Positions 1 to 7,678 of a DNA stretch of 20,859 nt are shown in pieces. Made by a program: the position numbers and the translations under genes. The stretch is taken from assembly GCA_019417865.1 (NCBI GenBank), contig DYCW01000035.1, positions 23,481-44,339 on the forward strand, written 5' to 3'. The first letter of the stretch is position 1. Every line of letters begins with the position of its first letter. Source of the DNA: Ruminococcus sp. Lineage in GTDB: Bacteria; Bacillota; Clostridia; Oscillospirales; Ruminococcaceae. The notes beneath the pieces are model-generated. The model did not search any database and was not told where the DNA came from. It saw nothing but the letters and a program-made list of their open reading frames with translations.

Positions 1-188
1 CTTCTGTACCATATGAAATAGTGATTGATCGGAAGGAAGCCATTCTGCGTGGGATGCAGCTGGCAAAGCCAGGAGATGTACTGGTGTTAGCAGGAAAAGG
101 ACATGAGGATTATCAGATTCTGGCGAATAATGTTCACATTCACATGGATGAACGGGAAATCGTTGCAGAGTGTTTGACAAAATTATAA
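1..188 (+). CDS. murE: MurE, UDP-MurNAc-tripeptide synthetase, 3' end only
   Basis: The gene enters from the left edge. The readable frame starts at base 3 and ends at TAA 186-188, giving about 61 C-terminal residues. They contain the Mur ligase C-terminal signature AGKGHEDYQ followed by a DERE segment, typical of MurE, the cytoplasmic ATP-dependent ligase that adds the third amino acid to UDP-MurNAc-L-Ala-D-Glu. The part that would show whether meso-diaminopimelate or lysine is added lies outside the window. Only 14 bases separate it from murF, the next ligase in the pathway, so the two are almost certainly co-transcribed. MurF and MurC share the general fold, but the GKGHEDYQ segment and the position before murF favour MurE. 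Confidence 0.9.
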   Translation, partial: SVPYEIVIDRKEAILRGMQLAKPGDVLVLAGKGHEDYQILANNVHIHMDEREIVAECLTKL

Positions 189-202
189 GGTGAGGGAGAA
201 AC

Positions 203-1585
203 ATGGAGAAGTTACAATTATCAGAAATTGCAGCGGCTGTTGGGGGTACGGCACCATTTGAAGCAGAAGTCAATGATATCTGTACCGATACCAGAAAGCT
301 GGAAGCAGGATGTCTGTTTCTGGCATTGCGTGGAGCCAATTTTGACGGGCATCAGTTTGTGCAGAAAGCCATTTCCGATGGGGCGGTGGCAGCCGTTACG
401 GATCATCCAATTGCGGATTTTCCCTGTATTGTTGTACCGGATACTGGAACGGCATTGCTGCAAATTGCTGCTTACTATAGAAGAAAGTTTTCTCCGATTT
501 TAGTGGGCGTAACCGGCAGCGTTGGAAAAACAACCACAAAAGAAATGATTGCATTGGTGCTCTCTGCGGCGTTTGAAACATTGAAGACGCAGGGAAACCT
601 GAACAATGAAATTGGTCTGCCGAAGATGTTGCTGCACCTTGCACCAAAGCATAAAGCCGCTGTCATTGAAATGGGGATGTCTCACCTTGGTGAAATTCAC
701 CGATTAAGTTGTGCGACACAGCCGACCATTGGTGTGATTACAAATATTGGGTTTTCCCATATCGAAAATCTGGGTTCGCAGGAAGGTATTTTAAAGGCAA
801 AAATGGAAATACTGGATGGTATGGAGCCGGATGCACCGTTGGTGCTGAATGCGGATGATCCACATCTTGCACCATTTGTAGAGCAACTGGACAGACCTGT
901 ATATACATATGGTCTGGAGACCAAAACGGCGGATGTTACTGCGGAAGAGGTACAAGAGGGGGATAACGAAACTACCTTTACAATTGTAACAAAGGATGGC
1001 AGAACATTTCCTGCTGTTCTTCCCTGTGTGGGAATGCACAATGTGATGAATGCACTGGCGGCATTTTGTGTAGGACGGATTTGCAGTATTGCACCAGATG
1101 TGATCTGCAAGGCATTGGCAGATTATCAGCCGATTCCGTTTCGGCAGAATATTGAGCAGCGTGGACCATATACTGTCATTGTAGACTGTTATAATGCCAG
1201 TCCAGATTCCATGCGTGCAGCATTGCATGTACTGCGGCAGATGAAGGGAGAAGGCAGACGAGTTGCGGTTCTGGGCGATATGCTGGAGCTGGGAAAACTT
1301 TCTCCAAAGCTGCACAGCATGGTAGGGGATATGGCAACTGCCAGTCATCTGGATCAACTGTTCTGCTATGGTAAGGAGTCAATTGCAATTGCCAGAGCAG
1401 CTGCCGCAGCAGGTACATCGGTCTTTCATACAGAGGATCAAGTAGAACTTTGCAGTGCGATTCGAGCATATTTGCGTCCAGGTGATGTATTGCTGTTCAA
1501 AGCAAGTCGTGGTATGCATTTGGAAGACTGCATGGAGGAAATTTTCAGACAGGAGGAATCAGTTCATGCCGCTGTGGAGCATTAA
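203..1585 (+). CDS. murF: MurF, UDP-MurNAc-tripeptide--D-Ala-D-Ala ligase
   Basis: MurF is the cytoplasmic ATP-dependent ligase that adds D-Ala-D-Ala to UDP-MurNAc-tripeptide, completing the soluble pentapeptide precursor. The 460-residue protein has the family's usual length. The N-terminal substrate domain is followed by the ATP-binding P-loop GSVGKTTTKE (residues 105-114), then NLNNEIG (132-138), EMGMSHLGEI (156-165) and a NIGFSHIE segment. The C-terminal part carries DCYNASPDSM and VLGDMLELG, both typical of MurF. The ATG at 203 is preceded by a GAGGGAG ribosome-binding site. The 3' end overlaps the chosen mraY start by 20 bases, indicating translational coupling. I see no missing motif. 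Confidence 0.97.
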   Translation: MEKLQLSEIAAAVGGTAPFEAEVNDICTDTRKLEAGCLFLALRGANFDGHQFVQKAISDGAVAAVTDHPIADFPCIVVPDTGTALLQIAAYYRRKFSPILVGVTGSVGKTTTKEMIALVLSAAFETLKTQGNLNNEIGLPKMLLHLAPKHKAAVIEMGMSHLGEIHRLSCATQPTIGVITNIGFSHIENLGSQEGILKAKMEILDGMEPDAPLVLNADDPHLAPFVEQLDRPVYTYGLETKTADVTAEEVQEGDNETTFTIVTKDGRTFPAVLPCVGMHNVMNALAAFCVGRICSIAPDVICKALADYQPIPFRQNIEQRGPYTVIVDCYNASPDSMRAALHVLRQMKGEGRRVAVLGDMLELGKLSPKLHSMVGDMATASHLDQLFCYGKESIAIARAAAAAGTSVFHTEDQVELCSAIRAYLRPGDVLLFKASRGMHLEDCMEEIFRQEESVHAAVEH

Positions 1586-2609
1586 TGTAATTGTTGCACT
1601 GCTTTCCTTTGCAGTTGCAGCTGTATTCGGAAAGGCACTGGTTCCTTTCCTGCATAAGTTAAAATTCGGGCAGCCCATCAAAATGAAATTCGGACCAGAG
1701 TGGCATGCAAAAAAGCAAGGCACGCCGACGATGGGTGGTATCCTGTTTATTTTCTCTACTGCAATTGCAGTTGGAGTGGGGTATTGCCTGTATCGTGTTA
1801 CTTGCAGTGACAGTACGGTATCTGGGACAGAAATTTTGGATTTGAATCGTGGCATACAGATGCTGAGCTGTATGGTTTTTGCGATTTTGTTTGGTTTGAT
1901 TGGATTTATCGATGACTTCAAAAAAGTCGTACAGAAAAAAAATGACGGACTCTCTCCGATGCAGAAAATTGTCTTACAGGTCGTAGTGGCAGCTGCATGG
2001 CTGGGCGTACAGTACTGGCTGGGGGATCGAGATACTACCTTAAATTTTTCGTTCTTTTCATTTGATATTTCGTGGTTCTATTATCCGCTGATGCTGGTTG
2101 TGATTCTGTATTTGACCAATGCGGTAAACCTGACAGATGGCGTAGACGGTCTTTGTGGTACCGTGACCATGGTCAACATGCTGCTGATGACCATAATTTG
2201 TGTGCTGCTTTCGTTACAGGAGATGTCCATTTTCACCATTGCACTGGCAGGCGGCTGTCTGGGATTTTTGGTTTGGAACTTGCATCCAGCGAAGTGCTTT
2301 ATGGGTGACACTGGCTCTATGTATTTGGGTGCCGCAGTGGTTTCTGTGGGATTGGTGACCCATCAGCATTTGGTTTTGCTGCTGGTGGCATTGCTCTATA
2401 TTCTGGAGGCACTTTCCGTTGTGATTCAGGTTACTTACTTTAAGTATACCAAGAAGAAGTATGGCGAAGGCAGAAGGATTTTTAAGATGACCCCGATTCA
2501 TCACCATTTTGAATTGAGTGGTTTTAGTGAATATAAGATTGTAATTACATTTTCTCTGTTTGCTCTGGTGATAGGCATTCTGGGATTGCTTTTGGTATTG
2601 TTTGTCTAA
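1566..2609 (+). CDS. mraY: MraY, phospho-MurNAc-pentapeptide transferase
   Basis: MraY is the integral membrane enzyme that transfers phospho-MurNAc-pentapeptide to undecaprenyl phosphate, forming lipid I. The 347-residue protein has about ten hydrophobic segments. It shows the family residues: the Asp pair D116-D117 (GFIDDFKK), NLTDGVDGL (188-196), FMGDTGSMYLG around 245-255, and the PIHHHFE histidine triad (H312-H314). The frame is open upstream to about 1455, but the start at ATG 1566 is preferred. It has AGGAGG at 1551-1556 with 9 bases of spacing, and it gives the normal family N-terminus. The gene begins inside the end of murF. In Bacillus murD follows mraY; here ftsW follows directly, 50 bases on. 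Confidence 0.96.
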   Translation: MPLWSINVIVALLSFAVAAVFGKALVPFLHKLKFGQPIKMKFGPEWHAKKQGTPTMGGILFIFSTAIAVGVGYCLYRVTCSDSTVSGTEILDLNRGIQMLSCMVFAILFGLIGFIDDFKKVVQKKNDGLSPMQKIVLQVVVAAAWLGVQYWLGDRDTTLNFSFFSFDISWFYYPLMLVVILYLTNAVNLTDGVDGLCGTVTMVNMLLMTIICVLLSLQEMSIFTIALAGGCLGFLVWNLHPAKCFMGDTGSMYLGAAVVSVGLVTHQHLVLLLVALLYILEALSVVIQVTYFKYTKKKYGEGRRIFKMTPIHHHFELSGFSEYKIVITFSLFALVIGILGLLLVLFV

Positions 2610-2659
2610 GTCCTGTTGGATTGGCAGGCGGAAGGTGAAAATGTGCAAGGAGGTTGCAT

Positions 2660-3952
2660 ATGGCAGAAACAACAGCTGCAAGTCAGGCAGAAAAGAAAAA
2701 AAACCGGTTTCGGTTTCCGCTTTGGCAGAAGGGCGTGCGGTACGGAGAAGTCGATCTGGCATTTTTCCTGATCGTAATTGCACTTTTGGTCATTGGTATC
2801 ATTATGATGTTTTCCGCAAGTTATGCGTGGGCGATTGCAGAGGGATTAGAGGGCAGTTATTATGCAAAAGAACAGATTAAAATGGCAGTGGTTGGATTGG
2901 CGGCCATGTGGTTTTTGTCGATTGTCGATTATCACCTCTATAAAACACCAGGAATTGCGGTCTCTGCTTACGTTGTGCCAGTGATTTTATTGCTTTTGGT
3001 TTTGTTGGTTGGTACCAGTGAGGGCGGTGCACAGCGTTGGCTGGTCATTGGTAACTTTAACTTCCAACCATCTGAGTTGATGAAAATTGGGATTGTTATC
3101 TTTTTTGCCTATCATATTGAGAAAAATTATGATCGAATGAACCGCTTTAAAACGGGTGTTATGCCGTATTTGCTGGCGTTAGGTGTCGTAGCAGCTCTGC
3201 TGATGCTGGAACCGCACTTGTCTGGTACCATTTTGATTTGTACGATTGCACTTTCCATGGTAATTGTTGGTGGTATCCGTCCGACACACTTCTTTGCACT
3301 GGTGATTACAGGCGTGGCAGCCATTGTGGGGATTGTCTTGTATTTGTCTGTTTCAGAGGGATATGGTTACTTCCAGACTCGTATTGAATCTTGGCTGGAT
3401 CCATTTTCCGATAGTCAGGGCGGTACCTGGCAGACCTGTCAGTCTTTGATTGCCATTGGATCAGGCGGTCTATTTGGCTTGGGACTCGGTGAGTCCAGAC
3501 AAAAATACCTATACCTGCCGGAAACCAAAAATGACTTTGTTTTTTCCATTGTCTGTGAGGAATTGGGATTCGTTGGGGCACTGACTGTTGTATTGCTGTT
3601 TGTGCTGTTGCTGGTTCGTGGTTTCCATATTGCTTCTCGTGCACATGACAAATTTGGTATGTTACTGGCAGTTGGGTTTACGATGCACATTGGCTTACAG
3701 GCATTTATTAACATCGGTGTTGTCAGCAATTTGATCCCCAATACGGGTATTAGTTTGCCATTCTTCAGCTATGGCGGTACGGCATTGATTTTGCAGCTGG
3801 CAGAAATGGGGATTGTTCTGAATATTTCTCGTGTTCGATACCGAGCAGAAACACCAGCAAAGGAAACAACTTCGACGAAGGCAGCTGCAACAGAAAAGAA
3901 AACAGCAACAGAGTCAGCATCCAATCAAAAACCAGCTGTTGGAACGGCATAA
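2660..3952 (+). CDS. ftsW: FtsW/SpoVE, SEDS peptidoglycan glycosyltransferase
   Basis: This is a multi-pass SEDS-family protein that polymerises lipid II into glycan strands, working with a class B penicillin-binding protein. The 430 residues contain about ten membrane segments. Family signatures are GGAQRWL (122-128), PSELMK (137-142), EPHLSGT (184-190), GSGGLFGLGLGES and LYLPETKNDFVF. The Asp in the last motif (D292) matches the catalytic Asp of SEDS enzymes by motif position. The EPHLSGT variant resembles clostridial SpoVE-type proteins. The start is ATG 2660, with AAGGAGG at 2647-2653; a TTG at 2654 sits too close to that site. The C-terminal tail of about 35 residues is rich in Thr, Ala, Lys and Glu and looks unstructured. 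I cannot tell whether it acts in vegetative division or sporulation; its place in the cluster favours division. Confidence 0.93.
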   Translation: MAETTAASQAEKKKNRFRFPLWQKGVRYGEVDLAFFLIVIALLVIGIIMMFSASYAWAIAEGLEGSYYAKEQIKMAVVGLAAMWFLSIVDYHLYKTPGIAVSAYVVPVILLLLVLLVGTSEGGAQRWLVIGNFNFQPSELMKIGIVIFFAYHIEKNYDRMNRFKTGVMPYLLALGVVAALLMLEPHLSGTILICTIALSMVIVGGIRPTHFFALVITGVAAIVGIVLYLSVSEGYGYFQTRIESWLDPFSDSQGGTWQTCQSLIAIGSGGLFGLGLGESRQKYLYLPETKNDFVFSIVCEELGFVGALTVVLLFVLLLVRGFHIASRAHDKFGMLLAVGFTMHIGLQAFINIGVVSNLIPNTGISLPFFSYGGTALILQLAEMGIVLNISRVRYRAETPAKETTSTKAAATEKKTATESASNQKPAVGTA

Positions 3953-3992
3953 GAACAAAAAACAGAATGCAAACTGATGAGGTGAAATTACT

Positions 3993-5159
3993 ATGAAGGT
4001 GCTTTTTGCAGGCGGCGGTACAGGCGGTCATATCAATCCGGCTCTGGCAATCGCTTCGATTATCCAATTACATCAGCCGGATGCGGAGTTTCTATTTGCC
4101 GGAACGCCAAACGGTATGGAGGCGAAGCTGGTTCCCCAATCCGGTTATCAGCTGGCTACGATTAAGGTGGCAGGCTTTCAGAGAAAGCTGACCATGAAAA
4201 ATATTCGGAGAAATGCACAGGCAGCCTGGTATCTTGCCACATCTGGCAAGCGTGCAAAACAGATTGTCAATGAATTTCAGCCGGATATTGCGATTGGAAC
4301 CGGCGGTTACGTTGCTGGTCCTGTCATTCGGATGGCAGCAAAGATGGGGGTGCCCTGTGCGATTCATGAACAAAATGCATTTCCGGGTGTGACCAATAAA
4401 ATGCTGGCACGGGAAGTGGATCATGTCATGTTGACAGTCAAAGAAGCGTTGGAATACATGGATTTTGACTGTCCATATACCATCACGGGTTTACCAGTTC
4501 GGTCCGGCATTACGCAGAAAACCAAGGCGGAAGCACGGCGAGAGCTGGGATTTGATGACAGTATGTGTATTCTTTCCTTTGGTGGTAGTCTGGGAGCAGG
4601 CTGTATCAATGAGGTAATGGAAACATTGATTCCATGGCATGTACAAAACGGCATGGCAATCAATCACATTCATGGGTACGGCGGTATGGGTCGGGAGAGT
4701 TTTCCGGCAGCTATGCGAGCAGCAGGCATTCCCATGCGGAGTGATCGACTGCGGATTACAGAGTATATTCATGATATGGATACTTGTCTGGCGGCAGCGG
4801 ATTTGGTGATCTGTCGGGCAGGTGCTTCCACGCTGGCAGAGTTGGAGGCAGCCGGGAAGGCATCCATTTTGATTCCATCTCCAATTGTTGCTGGCAATCA
4901 TCAGCTGCACAATGCCAATGTACTGGGGAAGGCTGGTGCCGCTATTGTGATTGAACAGAAAAATGTGACTGTGGAAGGCATGATGCACCATGTCGAAGAG
5001 CTGTATGAAAATCGACAGATGGTAGAGGAAATGGCAGCACAGGCGGCCGATCTTGCCATTTCAGATACACCAAGTCGGATCTATCATGTAGTAGAAAAAC
5101 TCATGGAGAAAGCAGGAAAGCCGCTGACGGAATCGGCTGTCTCTGCGGAAGAATCGTAA
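3993..5159 (+). CDS. murG: MurG, lipid II-forming GlcNAc transferase
   Basis: MurG is a peripheral membrane glycosyltransferase (GT28) that adds GlcNAc from UDP-GlcNAc to lipid I, making lipid II on the cytoplasmic face. The 388-residue protein is slightly longer than the usual 350-370. It begins MKVLFAGGGTGGH, with the N-terminal glycine-rich loop at residues 7-13. It also has HEQNAFPGVTNK, FGGSLGA at the start of the second Rossmann domain, and the UDP-GlcNAc-binding region CRAGASTLAELEAAGKASIL followed by PSPIVAGNHQ. ATG 3993 has TGAGGTGA just upstream. It lies 40 bases after ftsW and 65 bases before murA, inside the same cluster. The extra length is mostly an Ala/Glu/Ser-rich C-terminal tail. 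Confidence 0.97.
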   Translation: MKVLFAGGGTGGHINPALAIASIIQLHQPDAEFLFAGTPNGMEAKLVPQSGYQLATIKVAGFQRKLTMKNIRRNAQAAWYLATSGKRAKQIVNEFQPDIAIGTGGYVAGPVIRMAAKMGVPCAIHEQNAFPGVTNKMLAREVDHVMLTVKEALEYMDFDCPYTITGLPVRSGITQKTKAEARRELGFDDSMCILSFGGSLGAGCINEVMETLIPWHVQNGMAINHIHGYGGMGRESFPAAMRAAGIPMRSDRLRITEYIHDMDTCLAAADLVICRAGASTLAELEAAGKASILIPSPIVAGNHQLHNANVLGKAGAAIVIEQKNVTVEGMMHHVEELYENRQMVEEMAAQAADLAISDTPSRIYHVVEKLMEKAGKPLTESAVSAEES

Positions 5160-5224
5160 CATTAAAAATGAACCAAATGACACCCATTCGCATACCATGA
5201 GAAAAAGAACTCGAGGTGATGCGG

Positions 5225-6517
5225 ATGCAAAAACTTGTCATAACAGGCGGCATTCCGCTGGAGGGAACGGTTGTGCTGCACGGTGCCAAAAACAGCGTGC
5301 TTCCCATTCTTGCCGCTTCGCTGCTCTGTCAGGGGGAAACAGTTCTGGAGAATTGTCCCAGACTGACAGATGTATTTGCCGCCTGCCGGATTTTAACGGA
5401 CCTTGGCTGTCGCTGCTGCATGCAGGGACATACCGCTGTGATTTCAGCGGACGGGATGTGTTGTGAAGAAATACCGGAACGGTTGATGCAGGAAATGCGG
5501 TCTTCCATTATTTTTTTGGGTGCATTGTTGGGGCGGTGCGGTGTTTGCCAGCTGTCCTATCCAGGGGGCTGCGAATTAGGTCCACGACCGATTGATATGC
5601 ATTTGGAGGCTCTGCGAAAAATGGGGGCAGAGATTATCCAGAATGGTGGCCGGCTGCATTGCTGTGCAGCAAATGGGCTGCACGGTGCAAAAATTCACTT
5701 GAAATATCCCTCTGTAGGGGCAACGGAAAATATTATGCTGGCAGCTGTACGGGCGAAAGGTACAACTTATATTTACAATGCTGCAAGAGAACCGGAAATC
5801 TGTGATCTGGCGGCATTTCTGCGGCAATGTGGTGCAGAGATTTATGGAGACGGTGGCGATACCCTCGTAATTCATGGTGTTTCTGTATTGCACGGAACGG
5901 TGTATCGGATTATGCCGGATCGAATTGCCGGGATTACCTATCTGGCAGCCGCCGCCATCACTGGCGGTACGATGCAGCTCAAGCAGACAGAACCAGCACA
6001 GATGGAAAATTTGCTACCAGTTCTGGAGCAGACTGGTTGTCGAATTGATGTAGCAGAAAAAACATTGTATTTACATGCACCGGCAAGACTGCAGGCATTG
6101 CCACCGATTCGTACGATGCCGCATCCTGGTTTTCCAACGGATGCACAGCCGATTTTTATGGCGTTGATGGCGTGTGCTAACGGGGTGAGTGTGTTTGAGG
6201 AGACCGTATTTGAGAATCGTTACCGGCATGTAGATGCTATGTTGAAAATGGGGGCGGAGATTTATGTTTCCGGTCAAACCGCCGTCGTCAAAGGCGTGCG
6301 GCAGCTTTCTGGTGCACCAGTTCGTGCCACCGATTTGCGGGGTGGTGCAGCTATGGTGCTGGCAGGACTGGCGGCACAGGGCGTCACAGAAGTGACGCAG
6401 ATTTTTCATATTGATCGTGGATATGAGGCGATCGAAACGGTGCTGACCGATGTGGGAGCATCCATAAAACGGGAAAACTTGGAATACACTGCACGACAGC
6501 AAGTGCAGCGGAAATAG
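5225..6517 (+). CDS. murA: MurA, UDP-GlcNAc 1-carboxyvinyltransferase
   Basis: MurA catalyses the first committed step of peptidoglycan synthesis, transfer of enolpyruvate from phosphoenolpyruvate to UDP-GlcNAc, in the cytoplasm. The 430-residue protein has the EPSP-synthase-like fold motifs: GAKN (20-23, with the substrate-binding Lys and Asn), the active-site cysteine C116 in GGCELG, RPIDMHL (121-127) and FPTDAQ with the conserved Asp. The cysteine is present, so sensitivity to fosfomycin is expected in principle; this is inference. The start is ATG 5225, with GAGGTG at 5213-5218; GTG 5216 and ATG 5219 in the same frame overlap or abut that site. In Bacillus murB occupies this slot after murG. 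Clostridia often carry a second murA elsewhere, which this window cannot show. Confidence 0.95.
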   Translation: MQKLVITGGIPLEGTVVLHGAKNSVLPILAASLLCQGETVLENCPRLTDVFAACRILTDLGCRCCMQGHTAVISADGMCCEEIPERLMQEMRSSIIFLGALLGRCGVCQLSYPGGCELGPRPIDMHLEALRKMGAEIIQNGGRLHCCAANGLHGAKIHLKYPSVGATENIMLAAVRAKGTTYIYNAAREPEICDLAAFLRQCGAEIYGDGGDTLVIHGVSVLHGTVYRIMPDRIAGITYLAAAAITGGTMQLKQTEPAQMENLLPVLEQTGCRIDVAEKTLYLHAPARLQALPPIRTMPHPGFPTDAQPIFMALMACANGVSVFEETVFENRYRHVDAMLKMGAEIYVSGQTAVVKGVRQLSGAPVRATDLRGGAAMVLAGLAAQGVTEVTQIFHIDRGYEAIETVLTDVGASIKRENLEYTARQQVQRK

Positions 6518-6545
6518 AAGCAGTGAAAGGCAGGGAGGCGTGCAT

Positions 6546-7469
6546 ATGCCAATGCAGGATGTGAAAAAAACAGATATGAAGTCGGAAACCAATGTAAAGC
6601 GGGTTCGGAGAAGAAACCGCTGGCTGCCGCTTTATATTGTGATTGTGTTGGTTTTAACAGCTGGCGTGGGCGTTGCATTGTCCACTACCGTTTTCTTTAA
6701 TGTGGAAACCATTGTTGTAACGGGAGAGGCACAGCAATATAATGTGACCGATATTGTAAAAGCAGCAGATGTCTGTTCGGGAGATAATCTCATTAAATTG
6801 AACACGGATAAAGTGGCAAAACGAGTATATGATGAGCTAATTTACATTGAACATGTAGATGTACAGAAAAAATTTCCGGATGAATTGGTGATTAATGTGG
6901 AGAAATGCCGGGAATCTTATAATATTGTATATGATAACGGCATTTTATTGACGAGTGCCACTGGTAAAATTATTTCCAATAGTATGGAGGCTGCGGAGGG
7001 GCTGCCGGTTTTCTATGGTTATTTGCCGTCTGTCCTATCACCAGGTGAGAAGCTGGTTTCACAGGATCAACAAAAGGATAAAATCTTTTATTTATTTACG
7101 AAAATCATGTCCAGAGAATTGAGCAGCCCCATTACTTCTGTGGATATGACAGATAAGTATGACATGCGTGTTTGCTTTGATGACCGAATTATATTTGACC
7201 TTGGTAACTGGAATGAACTCGAATATAAGATTACACTGGCGGAAACCGTCATTGACCGGCTTGGAATTGACAAAAAAGGCTATCTGACGATGGTAGGCAA
7301 TAATCAGTGCTCGTTCCGTGACAGCAGTGTGGTGGATGAACTGGAACCGATTAAACCGATGGAAACACAGTTGGCAGAAACCACTGCAACAACAATAAGC
7401 GGCAGCGGCAGCACAGAAACAACTACCACAGAAACAACGACGACGACAACGGCTGCCGAAAACCCGTGA
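6546..7469 (+). CDS. ftsQ: FtsQ/DivIB, POTRA-domain division protein
   Basis: This is a bitopic membrane protein of the divisome core that connects with FtsL and FtsB/DivIC. The 307-residue protein has a short, strongly basic cytoplasmic N-terminus (KRVRRRNRW around 18-26) and one membrane helix at about 27-48. An extracytoplasmic POTRA domain follows (about 50-120, beginning FFNVETIVVTG), then the beta domain. The last 30 or so residues are almost only Thr, Glu, Ser and Ala, a low-complexity tail. ATG 6546 follows GGGAGG at 6533-6538 with 7 bases of spacing; an in-frame GTG at 6540 is too close. It lies 28 bases after murA. Sequence conservation is low in this family, so the call rests on topology, POTRA style and position between murA and ftsZ. 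Confidence 0.9.
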   Translation: MPMQDVKKTDMKSETNVKRVRRRNRWLPLYIVIVLVLTAGVGVALSTTVFFNVETIVVTGEAQQYNVTDIVKAADVCSGDNLIKLNTDKVAKRVYDELIYIEHVDVQKKFPDELVINVEKCRESYNIVYDNGILLTSATGKIISNSMEAAEGLPVFYGYLPSVLSPGEKLVSQDQQKDKIFYLFTKIMSRELSSPITSVDMTDKYDMRVCFDDRIIFDLGNWNELEYKITLAETVIDRLGIDKKGYLTMVGNNQCSFRDSSVVDELEPIKPMETQLAETTATTISGSGSTETTTTETTTTTTAAENP

Positions 7470-7555
7470 GATTCGTCAAAAAATGCGAAAACATCGGCAT
7501 TTTCCCTGCAAAATTTCACGGGAAATGAAAAAATGAAAAAAATTTTTAAAATGGC

Positions 7556-7587
7556 TTGCAATATGTGCGGAAATATGGTAATATAAT
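7556..7587 (+). promoter_or_regulatory. Probable ftsZ promoter
   Basis: The 209-base gap before ftsZ contains TTGCAA (7556-7561) and, after 17 bases, TAATAT (7579-7584) preceded by an extended -10 TG at 7576-7577. An overlapping perfect TATAAT at 7582-7587 would need a 20-base spacer. Either would start transcription near 7590-7595, leaving a leader of about 85 bases. The AT-rich block just upstream (7521-7550) could act as an UP-like element. The leader shows no clear structure. Two weak inverted repeats at 7478-7523 lack a following T-run, so I see no terminator closing the murE-ftsQ operon. Confidence 0.6.
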
Positions 7588-7678
7588 AGGTGTATTTACT
7601 GACAATGAAACAGAATGTGCGGTATCCGTAGATTGCTGGGTGTCATAGAAGCGAGAGTTTTTTAGGAGGAAGAGAAAA

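Noticed and set aside
1455..1565. Longer MraY starting inside murF
   Set aside because: The extra residues are the murF C-terminus read in another frame. AGGAGG at 1551-1556 places the start at 1566.
5160..5224. A small gene or promoter between murG and murA
   Set aside because: The 65-base gap holds short ATG-started frames only and no -35/-10 pair. The frame from 5197 overlaps murA out of frame.
7478..7523. Terminator between ftsQ and ftsZ
   Set aside because: Two weak inverted repeats are present, but neither has a stable GC stem followed by a T-run.
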